Source: Proteobacteria bacterium UBA4457
Lineage (GTDB): Bacteria; Pseudomonadota; Gammaproteobacteria; Ga0077536
Direction of reading: 5' to 3'
Length of the DNA stretch: 64,000 nt
Assembly (NCBI GenBank): GCA_002390205.1
Contig: DGOV01000019.1
Location: 16,819 to 80,818, forward strand
Shown: in pieces, positions 35,109 to 45,900 of the stretch
Numbering within the stretch: the first letter of the stretch is position 1
Layout of the letters: each line of letters starts with the position of its first letter
Notes under the pieces: model-generated
Told to the model about the DNA's origin: nothing
The model's input: only the letters and a program-made list of their open reading frames with translations
Database searches by the model: none
Program-made: the position numbers and the translations under genes

Positions 35109-36239
35109 TTGAGCGGACTCTATGTTCATTTGCCTTGGTGCACTAAGAAATGCCCATATTGTGATTTTAACTCATATCAAGCCAAGGACACTATTGCCGA
35201 GAAAATGTACGTTAACGCATTGATGAGAGATTTAGATCGGGAGTGTTCTGTGCAATCGTTAGAGCCTGTTTCCAGTATTTTCGTAGGGGGCGGGACTCCT
35301 AGTTTATTCTCTGGAGATGCTATTAATTCTCTCCTAGATGGAATTAGTAATCGTTTAACGCTCTCAGATGACGTCGAGATCACTTTGGAAGCAAACCCTG
35401 GTAGCTCTGACGCAAGTCGTTTCAAAGATTATAGAACAGCAGGTGTAAATCGTATTTCTATAGGTGTTCAAAGTTTCAGTAATACGTGCTTGACTGCTTT
35501 AGGTCGAGCTCATAGTGCTGTTGATTCTTGTGATGCTATAGATGCTGCAGTTAGTGCAGGCTTCGACAATATGAACATTGATCTTATGTTTGGCTTACCT
35601 TCGAAGGATAGCTCTCGGACTCTGAAAGATCTATCGCAGGCAATAGCATTTAATCCTCAACATATTTCATGGTATCAGCTGACTATCGAAGAGAATACTG
35701 CCTTTGCGAAGAAGCCGCCTATGCTGCCGTCGCATGATGATATTTGTGACGAATATGAAGCTGGTCAAATTTTGCTTACTGAGGCAGGATTCTCCCAGTA
35801 TGAAATTTCTGCTTATAGCAAGCAGGGTAGAGCATCCCGACATAACTTAAATTATTGGAACTTTGGTGATTATGTCGGAATCGGGGCCGGTGCACATGGG
35901 AAAAAAGCGAGCAGTGAAGGTGTAGTTCGCACAGAGAAAATAAAAAATCCAGATCGTTATATGCAATCAGCTTTATCAAATAAAAACATTCACATAGACC
36001 GGCTGGTCACTGAAGAACAATTGATCGGTGAGTACATGATCAATGTATTGAGGTTAAAGAATGGATTTTGTATCGATGCTTTGCTAGCCAATATTTCTAA
36101 ATTGAACCTGCAGAAGCATTTTTTTAAATGTATTGATAGTGCATGTTCTAAGAACTTTCTAGAACGCGACGATCGATGGGTAAAGCCAACACCATTGGGG
36201 TATAGATTTTTGAATGATTTGCAGCTTATTTTTCTATAA
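35109..36239 (+). CDS. hemW: Radical SAM heme chaperone HemW
   Basis: Radical SAM protein (376 residues) of the HemN-like/HemW group; HemW transfers heme rather than acting as coproporphyrinogen oxidase. The cluster motif CTKKCPYCDF at 11-20 is CxxxCxxC. Then come GGGTPSLF near 60, TLEANPGS near 95, GVQSF near 118 and NIDLMFGLP near 155. The extra N-terminal Cys seen in true HemN is absent. The start is TTG at 35109, three bases after rdgB. The 3' end overlaps the convergent nitroreductase by 14 bases. Confidence 0.94.
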   Translation: MSGLYVHLPWCTKKCPYCDFNSYQAKDTIAEKMYVNALMRDLDRECSVQSLEPVSSIFVGGGTPSLFSGDAINSLLDGISNRLTLSDDVEITLEANPGSSDASRFKDYRTAGVNRISIGVQSFSNTCLTALGRAHSAVDSCDAIDAAVSAGFDNMNIDLMFGLPSKDSSRTLKDLSQAIAFNPQHISWYQLTIEENTAFAKKPPMLPSHDDICDEYEAGQILLTEAGFSQYEISAYSKQGRASRHNLNYWNFGDYVGIGAGAHGKKASSEGVVRTEKIKNPDRYMQSALSNKNIHIDRLVTEEQLIGEYMINVLRLKNGFCIDALLANISKLNLQKHFFKCIDSACSKNFLERDDRWVKPTPLGYRFLNDLQLIFL

Positions 36240-36885
36240 TGGTTCCGGTGCCTAAAGGCGTCCCATATTTCTCTGCCCATGCTATTTCTGATAAAGGTCG
36301 CCTTAGAAGTTTCTTAGGGAATTTTTTAGAAGGCCAGCCCATGGTGATCATAGCGGCGGTTGATATGTCTTCAGGGATATTGAGTAGTTCTTTGATTTGG
36401 GGTTCAACATGACAAAGCAGGGTCGTCAAGGCAGTCCCAAGACCTATACTTCGTGCTCTCAGTAACACATTTTGAACGGCGGGGTAGATGGATGCACCTC
36501 CAACAACACTCAGTCTGTCCAAGTCTGTATCTGTTGCGTGACAGTCTGCCAGTTGTGCACAAACAACAATAAATACTGGAATTTCCGCTAAATGCCGAGC
36601 AAAATAGTCCGCCGAAGCGACTATTTTTTTATCTTTAGAGCCTAGTCGTACCATACCTTCATCGATTGCTTGAACATACGTTTCCCAGAACGGTAAGTAG
36701 AGCGCTTGCATCTGTTTTTTCATATCACTGTCTTTGATTACAACAAAGCTAACCGGCTGACGATTGCCTCCACTCGGACTGAATCTAGCCGCCTCTAAGG
36801 TAACTGCTATGTCCTGATCACAGACTGGCTTTTTCTGGTAAAACCTACAAGTATTTGTACTCTCCATCACCTCTGATAAGTTCAT
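36226..36885 (-). CDS. Nitroreductase family protein
   Basis: FMN-dependent oxidoreductase fold of 219 residues. MESTNTCRFYQKKPVCDQDI at 6-25 and EAARFSPSGGNRQPVSFVVI near 30-50 (FMN phosphate contacts) start the fold. A mid-protein insertion leads to AVQNVLLRARSIGLGTALTTL near 136, and AMITMGWPSKKFPK near 184. Substrates are not predictable; nitroaromatic, quinone or enone reduction are all possible. The gene's 3' end overlaps the end of hemW by 14 bases in convergent orientation. Confidence 0.9.
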   Translation of the reverse strand: MNLSEVMESTNTCRFYQKKPVCDQDIAVTLEAARFSPSGGNRQPVSFVVIKDSDMKKQMQALYLPFWETYVQAIDEGMVRLGSKDKKIVASADYFARHLAEIPVFIVVCAQLADCHATDTDLDRLSVVGGASIYPAVQNVLLRARSIGLGTALTTLLCHVEPQIKELLNIPEDISTAAMITMGWPSKKFPKKLLRRPLSEIAWAEKYGTPLGTGTIIEK

Positions 36886-36923
36886 TGAATTTCCTTTTTT
36901 CAGTCTATACGCTAAATACTATT

Positions 36924-38429
36924 TTATAAAAGATATATGACTGATAGTAGACCTGCTATTGACATAGTAAAAGTATAAGGGAGTGCCATCCAGACCATCT
37001 TCCCATAAGAAAGTTTAATAAGGGGCGCGATCGCAGAGGTCAATAGGAAAAGGAATGCGGCTTGACCATTTGGTGTCGCGACACTCGGAATATTAGTTCC
37101 TGTATTGATGGCAATAGCGAGCAAGTCGAATTGTTCTCTCGTTATTTTTCCTGCATCAAAAGCGTCTTTAACCTCAGTTATGTAGACTGTCGCAACAAAT
37201 ACGTTATCACTTATCATGGATAGCAATCCATTAGCCAAATAGAAAGCAGAGGTCTGAGTTGTTCCTTCTAGTGTCAGTACCCAACCTATGACAGGAGAGA
37301 ACAAATGTTGATCGTGGATTACGGCTACGATGGCGAAGAAAACCACGAGTAACGAAGTAAAAGGCAGAGCTTCCTCAAAAGCATGACCGATTTGATGTTC
37401 TTCGGTTACCCCGTTGAGAGCAGTTGCGATAACGATTACTGCCAGTCCGATAACGCCAACTTCTGCTAAGTGGAATCCCAGAGCGACACATAGGAAGACA
37501 GCAGCTCCTCCTTGAACCCAAAGTTTAGCGATGTCTTGTTGGGTACGTCTTTCGGTTTGATGGGAATCGTAGTCCTGTAGAATCGATTTCACCTTCGCCG
37601 GTAAGGAGCCTCCAAAACCAAAAACTTTGGTCTTTTCAAGAAAAACACAAGTAAGAAGCCCTGTTACCAAAACGGGCATTGATACTGGGGCCATTCTCAT
37701 AAAGAACTCGCCGAATTCCCACCCAGCAATTTTCGCTATTAATAGATTTTGAGGTTCTCCGACTAGTGTACAAACGCCCCCCAGAGCAGTACCTATCGCT
37801 GCATGCATCATTAAGCTACATAGAAATGCCCGAAAATCGTCCAGATCTTGTCTATACGAGTCCTTTATTTCCGTGTCGCCACTCACATCATGCTCATGAT
37901 GGTATTCTTTTCCAGAGGCGACCTTGTGATACACCAGATAAAACCCCTGAGCTACAGTTATGATTACTGCAGTGACGGTGAGGGCATCTAGGAAAGCGGA
38001 AAGCACCGCAGCCACGAAACAGAAGAGAAATGAGAGTTTAGTTTTCGATTCTACTTTCAGTAGTATTTTTGTAAACCCGAACAATAGAAGATCTTTCAGG
38101 AAGTAGATCCCAGCGACCATGAACATTAGGAGCATAATAACGGGAAAATTCTGGACGGTTTCATTGTAAACGCTTTCCGGAGAAGTCATCCCAAGCATGA
38201 CGGCCTGAATCGCGAGTAATCCCCCTGGCTGGAGAGGGTAACACTTTAAGGCCATAGCTAAGCAGAATATAAATTCTAGGATGAGCAGCCAACCAGCTAT
38301 AAATGGCCCTAATGTAAAAAGAACTAGTGGATTGAAAATCAAGAACCCTATTATTGTCTGCTTATACCAGTCTGGCGAGTTACCTAGAAAGTTTTTGGCA
38401 AGTGCCGACGACATTGTTTGATGTATCAT
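36924..38429 (-). CDS. nhaB: Na+/H+ antiporter NhaB
   Basis: Inner-membrane sodium-proton antiporter of about 501 residues. The NhaB signature ALAKNFLGNSPDWYKQTIIGFLIFNPLV lies at the start, and about twelve helices follow, with FLDALTVTAVIITVAQGFY, GTALGGVCTLVGEPQNLLIAK, LSMISDNVFVATVYI and INTGTNIPSVATPNGQAAFLFLL being conserved ion-path segments. I place the start at ATG 38429, since AAAGG lies about ten bases before it and NhaB proteins begin shortly before this motif. An in-frame ATG at 38465 would add 12 residues. It is a single gene next to acnA. Confidence 0.93.
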   Translation of the reverse strand: MIHQTMSSALAKNFLGNSPDWYKQTIIGFLIFNPLVLFTLGPFIAGWLLILEFIFCLAMALKCYPLQPGGLLAIQAVMLGMTSPESVYNETVQNFPVIMLLMFMVAGIYFLKDLLLFGFTKILLKVESKTKLSFLFCFVAAVLSAFLDALTVTAVIITVAQGFYLVYHKVASGKEYHHEHDVSGDTEIKDSYRQDLDDFRAFLCSLMMHAAIGTALGGVCTLVGEPQNLLIAKIAGWEFGEFFMRMAPVSMPVLVTGLLTCVFLEKTKVFGFGGSLPAKVKSILQDYDSHQTERRTQQDIAKLWVQGGAAVFLCVALGFHLAEVGVIGLAVIVIATALNGVTEEHQIGHAFEEALPFTSLLVVFFAIVAVIHDQHLFSPVIGWVLTLEGTTQTSAFYLANGLLSMISDNVFVATVYITEVKDAFDAGKITREQFDLLAIAINTGTNIPSVATPNGQAAFLFLLTSAIAPLIKLSYGKMVWMALPYTFTMSIAGLLSVIYLL

Positions 38430-38557
38430 TAAAATAGATCCTTTTATGTTTTCCTTAGTTGTCACCAGAGCTTAATCATTGTCAGTGCGCCTACAGCGCC
38501 TCGAGATTTCTGAATCTCTCGCCAGTTTTTTTCCCTTTTAGGGCGTCCTCATCGAGT

Positions 38558-41221
38558 TTAGGCTGCTAGCTCCCGCAAAACAAACTGCAAGATGCCACCA
38601 TGTTGGTAGTATTGCCACTCTTTGGGAGTGTCAATTCTTACGTCACACGGGAATCGAGTTACCGTCCCGTCGTTTGCTTCCGCGACGATTATCACTTCTT
38701 TAACGCCCTGTGAAAAACCTTCTACCGTATAAGTTTCTAGTCCTGTCAATCCTAAAGATTCACTATTTTGCCCATTCTTAAAGTTTAGTGGAAGCACTCC
38801 CATTCCTACTAGGTTAGAGCGATGAATTCTTTCGAAACTTTCGGTAATTACCGCACTCACACCCAGTAAGGAAGTCCCTTTAGCAGCCCAATCTCGTGAC
38901 GACCCAGTACCATATTCTTTTCCGCCCAGAACGATCAGCGGGGTGTTTTCCTTTTGATATTGCATCGCAGCATCATAAACTGACATTTCGGTGTTGCTAG
39001 GTTGGTGTCTTGTCCAGCCGCCCTCAGTTCCCGGGGCCAGTTGATTTCGCAGTCTAATGTTGGCGAACGTTCCTCGCATCATGACTTCATGGTTTCCACG
39101 ACGGGATCCATAAGAATTAAAATCTTTCGAAGTTACTCCGTTGTCAATTAGGTATTTTCCTGCCGGGCTATCGGCTTTTATGTTCCCAGCAGGCGATATA
39201 TGGTCGGTTGTTATTGAATCTCCGAGCTTTAGTAAAACCCGAGCACCCTCTATTTGTTTTAATTCTTTTGGTTCTTTTGGCATATCTTTAAAATAAGGAG
39301 GGTTTTTGACATAAGTGGAGGTATCGTCCCACGCATACAGGCTAGATTCACTAACATCAATGCCCGCCCATCGCGCGTCTCCTGAGAATACGTTAGCGTA
39401 ACTATCTTTAAACATTTCGGAGTCGATCGTCGAAGTAACAGCTTGCTGGATCTCGGCAGAGCTAGGCCATATGTCTTTTAAATAGACAGGGTTTCCCTCT
39501 GGTGTTTCGCCTAGAGGAGCAGTCATGATGTCGATATCCATCTTTCCTGCTATGGCATAGGCAACAACTAAAGGGGGGGATGCTAAGAAATTCATTTTCA
39601 CTTCAGCGTGCACACGTCCCTCAAAATTCCGGTTTCCTGAAAGCACCGAACACGCGATTACATCGCCATCCTTGATTGCGGTGCTGACTGGTTCAGGAAT
39701 GGGACCTGAATTACCAATACAGGTTGTACAACCATAGCCCACAGTATGAAACCCCAAAGCATTCAAGTGCTCTGTGAGGCCAGCTTTATTAAGATAGTCA
39801 GTTACAACTAGAGAGCCGGGCCCTAAGCTTGTTTTAACCCAGGGTTGTACTTTTAGTCCTAGTTCATTGGCTTTTTTAGCAAGTAATCCTGCCCCAACCA
39901 TAACTGAAGGATTTGACGTATTTGTACATGACGTGATGGCTGCAATAACCACAGCACCATCTTTTATTTCAGCTTTCGATCCATTTATGTCAGTAGTCGA
40001 AGATCCGCCTGAGGTTCTATCTTTAGTCGCTTCAATCAAAGCTCTTTGGAAGACAGTATGAGCTGAGTCGAGGTCAATTCTATCTTGTGGTCTTTTAGGG
40101 CCCGCTAAGCTTGGCTTAATCGAATTCATATCCAGTGTAAGTGAATCAGAGTACGTAGCTTCTGGACTCGAGGCATCGCGCCACATACCTGTCTCTTTTG
40201 CATAAGCTTCCACTAAAGCTACTTGGTCTGAACTTCGCCCCGAGAGTTTGAGGTAAGCTATGGTTTCGATATCGATGGGGAATAGCCCGCAGGTAGCGCC
40301 GTATTCAGGGGCCATATTTGCTAATGTTGCGCGATCAGCTAAAGGTAAATTATTTAGCCCTGAGCCATAAAATTCTACAAATTTCCCAACCACTCCTTTC
40401 TGTCTGAGCATTTCAACGACCTTTAGCACCAGGTCAGTCGCAGTAGCGCCTTCTGGAAGATTTCCTTCTAGTTTGAAGCCCACTACCTGTGGGATCAGCA
40501 TGGTTATCGGTTGTCCGAGCATTGCTGCCTCAGCCTCAATGCCTCCAACACCCCATCCGAGAACACCCAAACCGTTGATCATTGTCGTGTGTGAGTCGGT
40601 ACCTACAACGGTATCCGGATATGCTTGAAGTACTCCATTTACAGTATTTTCAAATACCGTTCTCGCTAAAAACTCAAGGTTGACTTGGTGAACGATGCCA
40701 GTATCAGGCGGGACTACTGAGAAGTTAGAGAATGCATTTTGCCCCCAGCGAAGGAAACCATACCGTTCTTTATTCCTATCGAACTCAATTTTAGCATTTT
40801 TTTCCGCTGCGCTTTGTGCGCCGAAGTGATCAACTTGAACAGAGTGGTCAATGACAAGTTCTGCTGGTGACAGAGGGTTAATTTTCTTAGGATCCCCTCC
40901 CATGGCTATCATGGCATCTCGCATGGCAGCTAAGTCGACCACACAAGGTACTCCGGTAAAATCTTGCATTAGAACTCTAGCCGGTGTGAAAGCAATCTCT
41001 TGACTCGGCTCTGCAGTTGGATTCCAATTAGCGACAGCCTCAATATCACTTCTGGTGACATTGACTCCATCCTCGAAACGTAAAAGGTTTTCTAAGAGAA
41101 TTTTGTGTGCAAATGGCAATTTGTCTATGGGATACTGATCGGCGAGGCGCTTGCAGCTGAAAATTTGGTAGGTTTTTTCGCCTACTGAAAGTTCTTTACT
41201 GGCATTAAATGAGTTTTTCAT
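38558..41221 (-). CDS. acnA: Aconitate hydratase A
   Basis: TCA-cycle aconitase of 887 residues with a [4Fe-4S] cluster. The cluster ligands are in ITSCTNTSNPSV near 434-445 and YGCTTCIGNSGP near 497-508. GTDSHTTMINGLGVLGWGVGGIEAE near 208 and the C-terminal GKEYGTGSSRDWAAKG near 781 are conserved active-site parts. It is AcnA/IRP type, by length and by its residue pattern. It is transcribed alone; a homologue of this gene is called rpfA in Xanthomonas. mnmA lies 90 bases upstream on the same strand. Confidence 0.97.
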   Translation of the reverse strand: MKNSFNASKELSVGEKTYQIFSCKRLADQYPIDKLPFAHKILLENLLRFEDGVNVTRSDIEAVANWNPTAEPSQEIAFTPARVLMQDFTGVPCVVDLAAMRDAMIAMGGDPKKINPLSPAELVIDHSVQVDHFGAQSAAEKNAKIEFDRNKERYGFLRWGQNAFSNFSVVPPDTGIVHQVNLEFLARTVFENTVNGVLQAYPDTVVGTDSHTTMINGLGVLGWGVGGIEAEAAMLGQPITMLIPQVVGFKLEGNLPEGATATDLVLKVVEMLRQKGVVGKFVEFYGSGLNNLPLADRATLANMAPEYGATCGLFPIDIETIAYLKLSGRSSDQVALVEAYAKETGMWRDASSPEATYSDSLTLDMNSIKPSLAGPKRPQDRIDLDSAHTVFQRALIEATKDRTSGGSSTTDINGSKAEIKDGAVVIAAITSCTNTSNPSVMVGAGLLAKKANELGLKVQPWVKTSLGPGSLVVTDYLNKAGLTEHLNALGFHTVGYGCTTCIGNSGPIPEPVSTAIKDGDVIACSVLSGNRNFEGRVHAEVKMNFLASPPLVVAYAIAGKMDIDIMTAPLGETPEGNPVYLKDIWPSSAEIQQAVTSTIDSEMFKDSYANVFSGDARWAGIDVSESSLYAWDDTSTYVKNPPYFKDMPKEPKELKQIEGARVLLKLGDSITTDHISPAGNIKADSPAGKYLIDNGVTSKDFNSYGSRRGNHEVMMRGTFANIRLRNQLAPGTEGGWTRHQPSNTEMSVYDAAMQYQKENTPLIVLGGKEYGTGSSRDWAAKGTSLLGVSAVITESFERIHRSNLVGMGVLPLNFKNGQNSESLGLTGLETYTVEGFSQGVKEVIIVAEANDGTVTRFPCDVRIDTPKEWQYYQHGGILQFVLRELAA

Positions 41222-41311
41222 TGTCTTCCCTATTAGCTGATATTATAAATTGCGTAGATCTACAAAAGCATTATCTTCAAAAACGAGGCTGATGTGTAGT
41301 GCGACGGCTGA

Positions 41312-42436
41312 TTATTCAGAGATTTCTATTATTCCTCCACCTAAGCAGACGTCCTTTTCGTAAAAAACTATTGACTGTCCTGGAGCGATTGAGCGTTGCT
41401 TCTGGTCGAAAGACACCTCATATCCGTGACCATCTCTCTTTGAGACAAGACATTTTTGATCGGGTTGTCGATATCGGATTTTTGCTGATAGAGATTTAGG
41501 ATATTCGCCATTGTCTTGATTCACCCATGATATCTCAGATAGCGTCAGCCTGTCTCCAAGCAAGACTGGATTAGATGTGCCTTGAGCGACAGTAAGTTCG
41601 TTCTTTGCAAGGTTTTTTTCTACCACAAACCACGGCTCGTCTGTTGCATTTTTAACACCTCCAATACCTAGACCTTTACGCTGTCCTAGGGTATACAGCG
41701 CAGCTCCCTGATGTAGACCTATTCTATTCCCGGCAGTATCGATTATGTGTCCTTCTTCTGAGGGAATATATTTTGAAAGGAATTGTCTGAAGTCCCTTTC
41801 TCCGATAAAACAGATTCCCGTGCTGTCTTTTTTGTCATGTACCGTTATACCAGCTTTTTTTGCAAGCTCTCTGACTTGTTCTTTCCTGAGGTGACCGACC
41901 GGGAAGAGTGCTTTTTTCAGTTGTTTTTGATCCAACGTGTGGAGAAAATAGCTTTGATCTTTTTGAGGGTCATTCCCTCTTAGGAGTAATTTTTTTTGAC
42001 CATTAAATATACTTTGCACGTAGTGACCTGTTGCGATGAAGTCACCTCCCAGTCGAAAGGCTTCATCCGCAAAGGCCTTAAACTTAATTTCGCGATTACA
42101 CAAAACGTCTGGGTTAGGCGTTCGCCCTAATTTATAGCCGTCCACTAAGTCTTTGAATACTAAATCCCAATAGTCTTTTGACAAATCGACAGTATTGAGA
42201 GGGATTTCTAGCATATCGCAGACCTGGAGTGCATCTGCAACATCCTCCTCCCATTGACACGTTCCTTGGTCTTCCATCTCATCCCAATTTTTCATAAAAA
42301 GAGCCGAGCAGTTGAAACCAGCTTCCTTAAGTATCAACGCCGCTACCGAAGAGTCGACCCCACCCGACATAGCAACAACCACATGTATTTGATCGGGCGA
42401 GCGAGAATCTGACGGAGCTAACCAAGACTTATACAT
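41312..42436 (-). CDS. mnmA: tRNA 2-thiouridylase MnmA
   Basis: Adds sulfur to U34 of tRNA-Lys, -Glu and -Gln (374 residues). The PP-loop VAMSGGVDSSVAALIL is near 21-36. CNREIKFKAF (first catalytic Cys, about 107) and GICFIGERDFRQFL (second, about 205) are both present. ATGHYV lies between. The 5' end overlaps nudJ by eight bases, the same pairing known from E. coli (nudJ-mnmA), so coupling is likely. Confidence 0.97.
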   Translation of the reverse strand: MYKSWLAPSDSRSPDQIHVVVAMSGGVDSSVAALILKEAGFNCSALFMKNWDEMEDQGTCQWEEDVADALQVCDMLEIPLNTVDLSKDYWDLVFKDLVDGYKLGRTPNPDVLCNREIKFKAFADEAFRLGGDFIATGHYVQSIFNGQKKLLLRGNDPQKDQSYFLHTLDQKQLKKALFPVGHLRKEQVRELAKKAGITVHDKKDSTGICFIGERDFRQFLSKYIPSEEGHIIDTAGNRIGLHQGAALYTLGQRKGLGIGGVKNATDEPWFVVEKNLAKNELTVAQGTSNPVLLGDRLTLSEISWVNQDNGEYPKSLSAKIRYRQPDQKCLVSKRDGHGYEVSFDQKQRSIAPGQSIVFYEKDVCLGGGIIEISE

Positions 42437-42890
42437 AATAATGACCGGTGTGAAGCAGTGTTAGGGAGTGTTTGTTACCCTTTTCATAATCCTGAATAGC
42501 CTTTAATACCAAGCTACTTCGAGGTTTTTTCTGCTGTTGCGTGAGATTCTTCTTACTCATCCAATGGGTCCTAATGATGTCATCATCTAACTTGCGGCTT
42601 TCGTCATAGCTTAGAATGTTTCCTTTGAAGCAAAACCTTAAAAAAGTGTTATGGAAATCCTCGGAACACATTAAGTAGATGCCTATAAGGTAATCAATGG
42701 ACACGACTCGCCCCGTTTCTTCCAAAGTCTCTCTTATTGCTGCGTCTTTTAGAGACTCTCCTGACTCTAAGTGTCCAGCGGGCTGATTGAGAACGCTTTT
42801 TGCATCTACTGACTCTTCTACTAACAAATACTTATTGTTTTCTTCCAGAACGGTAGCGACTACGACGTGTGGCTTCCAGATCGTTGACAT
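42429..42890 (-). CDS. nudJ: Nudix hydrolase NudJ-like
   Basis: A 153-residue Nudix protein. WKPHVVVATVLEENNKYLLVEE opens it as in E. coli NudJ, a nucleoside di/triphosphate and HMP-PP phosphatase. The Nudix box is complete at about 38-60: GHLESGESLKDAAIRETLEETGR. Its end overlaps mnmA by eight bases, which supports NudJ over other Nudix families. yhdP is ten bases upstream on the same strand, making a three-gene unit. Confidence 0.9.
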   Translation of the reverse strand: MSTIWKPHVVVATVLEENNKYLLVEESVDAKSVLNQPAGHLESGESLKDAAIRETLEETGRVVSIDYLIGIYLMCSEDFHNTFLRFCFKGNILSYDESRKLDDDIIRTHWMSKKNLTQQQKKPRSSLVLKAIQDYEKGNKHSLTLLHTGHYYV

Positions 42891-42900
42891 AATTTAAGTC

Positions 42901-45900
42901 TTACTTACTCTTTTTTATTTTTTTGATGATAGGTACGTCCCACGTTCCAGTTATCGAATAGTCTTGAGTCAGAAATTTATCAATTTGTTTAGGGATAGAT
43001 TTGAACATTTTCCCCCCTATATAATATACCGCTCCTGCCCCTATTCCGACTGGTCCAAATAAAGCGCTTGCCACAGGGATACTGCCAGAAAGTGCTGGAG
43101 TGACCGTTGCGATTTGATCATAGTCATGACTGGCTAAGCCAGTTTTCCCTCTAATAGTAATTTTAGCGGAGGGACCCTCGGTTACTAGGTTGTCAGTGTG
43201 CGCGTAGCCTTTTATGATTTGGAAGTCTCCAGAAATAGAATCAAAAGCGAATCCTTTTTTGAAGAGGTCTTTAAAATCTAGGGACAGTCGTCTTGGCAAA
43301 GATTGTAGACTTAAAAGACCAAAAATCCGACCACTTCCTGGGTCAACATTCTTAAAGCGCCCGTCAGTTAACGCCACTTGCATGCTGCCGTTAAGATTTT
43401 TAATTTTAAGAGAAGATGGAGGGCCGGCCCAATTTACTTTCGCGCTGAATCCGATCTCTCCTCCTTTGATGTTTTTCCCTTGGTAGCCGAACTGTCGTAA
43501 AAATTTAGAAGCTGATTTCCCATTGGCCGTAATTTCAAAAGCACTGGTTTGGGAGCCTTTTTTAGTTGTCCATCGCCCGCTAGCGTCAACCAAAGCATCT
43601 TCTGTCTCAGAAGTTAGGGTATTAAATACCAATTCATTCTCGTTCTTCGATGCGGCAACCTTTGTTTTCCCTAGCTCAATGCCGTGATACATAAAATCAT
43701 TAATGTCTATCGCAAGAGAAGGGAAGTCATTAGGTTCTAAATCGGAGCTTGCTTGCGGAACAGCTTCTGTTAACGACGTCTTTTTAATTAGACGCAGGTG
43801 CTGAAGTTTAATGTCGAGTACGTTGGAGTTTCTGAGAGAAGGCAGAATTATATTGCCAGAGGCATCTATTCCTTCTACCTTGATATTCCAGCCTTCTTTG
43901 ATTTGCAGACCTTTAATCCGCATATCACTAAAATCGTGTCTGAAAAGATTGGCAGCTCTAGTTCGTATGTCAAAAAGCAGGGGGATTTTTTCAGTATCTT
44001 CATTGGTGGAAATATCCCCTTTGAAAAATTTTATCCATGCATCGATTTCTATGTGATGAAAGGATCCACGAAATAGAATGCCCTTATGCAGTGTGGTGTG
44101 TTTTGCAGTTTCGAAGGTCGGCACATCACCGTTTTCAAAGAAGTCGATGAAGCCAACTTTCAATTTTCCGTCTTCTATTTTAAGGTCAACTGAAAATTCT
44201 TTTTCGTTTGGTGCTGATTTTTTCATCGGCATAGGCAATGTTGATTTCACACCTACTAAATTAGAGCTAAATTTAAACTGGCCATTAAACTTCTCCTTAT
44301 TATTGTCATGGGCCTTTTTAGGCATTGTTATAGTCGTATCCCAGTCTAAATTTCCTTTAATGTATGAGGTGAAATTTTTCTCAGTAAGCCATTTGGCGAA
44401 GCCTGGACTATGTTTTTCAAGCCTGAATATTAGTTTTTCGATTGTCGAATTGCCTTGGATATACACTTCAGCAGCATATAGCTCAGTATTCTTTCCACTT
44501 TTAGCATTAAGGTGTATTTCTGTAGCATCTAAAATAGCAGTTAGCTTATTCGTCCACCATTGAGTGTTTTTGAGGAATAAGCTTCCCGAAACCTCTGCTA
44601 ATTTAATATCTGTACGAGCTAAACTTAACGTATTTTTATCAAAAGTAGCTCTGCCAGAGATATCTTTTTCCCCTCCACTAAAAAGAGGGACAGTCATATC
44701 TAAGTGCAGCGTAATATCGTCCTCTAATATGAATTGCGTAATTTGCTTCGCCTTAGTCTTTATTAATGGACTTGCTAGGACTAGCTCGGATGGAAAGGTA
44801 CCGGGAGCCGTCGCTCTACCACTGATGCTTACGAACTTTTCTTTATTAAAGAGCTGCTTGGAGTTAACGTTGGCGTTTGATATTGAGGCTTCACCGATAG
44901 TCCCTTCATTAATGAGAAAATAAAGGTTGTCTTCCCGCAGAGCTATGTGCCCATTCACTTCGCGTGCTAAGGGCCAGAGTCGGGCATATTCCAACGTCGA
45001 TTTACTAACTTTGAAATCAGCGACGAGCGTGCCTTCAGAGTTTCTAAATGGAAAATTTTGCGTTGGCCCTCGAAAAGCAATCATCCCTTCGGTCAACTGT
45101 CCTTTATGGAACAAGTTCCGCATCCAGGTTTCACCTTTGCGAGAGAGTATGTTCACAGGCAATAGGCTGCTAAGGCTTTGAGTATCAATCTTAGGCAAGG
45201 AGACTCCAACGTCGAGATAAGCCTCATTGGAGAGTAAGTTCTTGTACCGACCGGACATATGAAAGGCTGAGTTGTTTAATTTTCCGGAAATACTAGGTAC
45301 TGAAATACTCCAGTTACCTTTTCCGTTTTTCTCCCAATTGAGGGAGCCTTCAATGCTGTTGAATTCTAAAGGGCTATCAAGATTATGATGTTCGTCGAGA
45401 TAGAAATCCGTCTTCAATAGTATTAGTTCCCCTTCAATCTGGCTTATTTTCGCAACTCCTGAAAAGCCGTTTAAAGCCGGATATTTATCAGTTCTTCTAG
45501 TGGATAAATTTTTTACACCGAGGCTTATAGCAAAGTCGGAGTCCGTGCCATCAGGATAATAATGACCTATTATGTTTTCCATTGAACCTCGCGGACTGAC
45601 CGTTTCCAGCAGTTTTTGGGCTTCAAGAGGCACGGCGGCTGAGAGACGAGCCAAGTACATCGCTATCGCAATATCAAACTGCTTAGCTGAAAACTTGATT
45701 TCTTTATCAAGTAGGGGATCTTGCTTCCACACTAAATTGATTGCGTTTTGCATTTTCAGCGAAGAGATATGTGGCACCGATAAATGTCTTATATCGAGCT
45801 TCCAAGTCGATCCTGTGGAGCTAACCGCGCCTTCAATAGCGATAGGATTTTCTGACTTGATGGCAGAAGACGGTCCTCGAAAAGCAAAGTCAAAAGTTTT

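Noticed and set aside
38503..38518. GAGATT/AATCTC stem after acnA as terminator
   Set aside because: Six-pair AT-rich stem without an adjacent T-run on the minus strand.
44078..44563. 161-residue plus-strand frame inside yhdP
   Set aside because: Antisense shadow of a well-supported gene; no ribosome site or recognisable motif.
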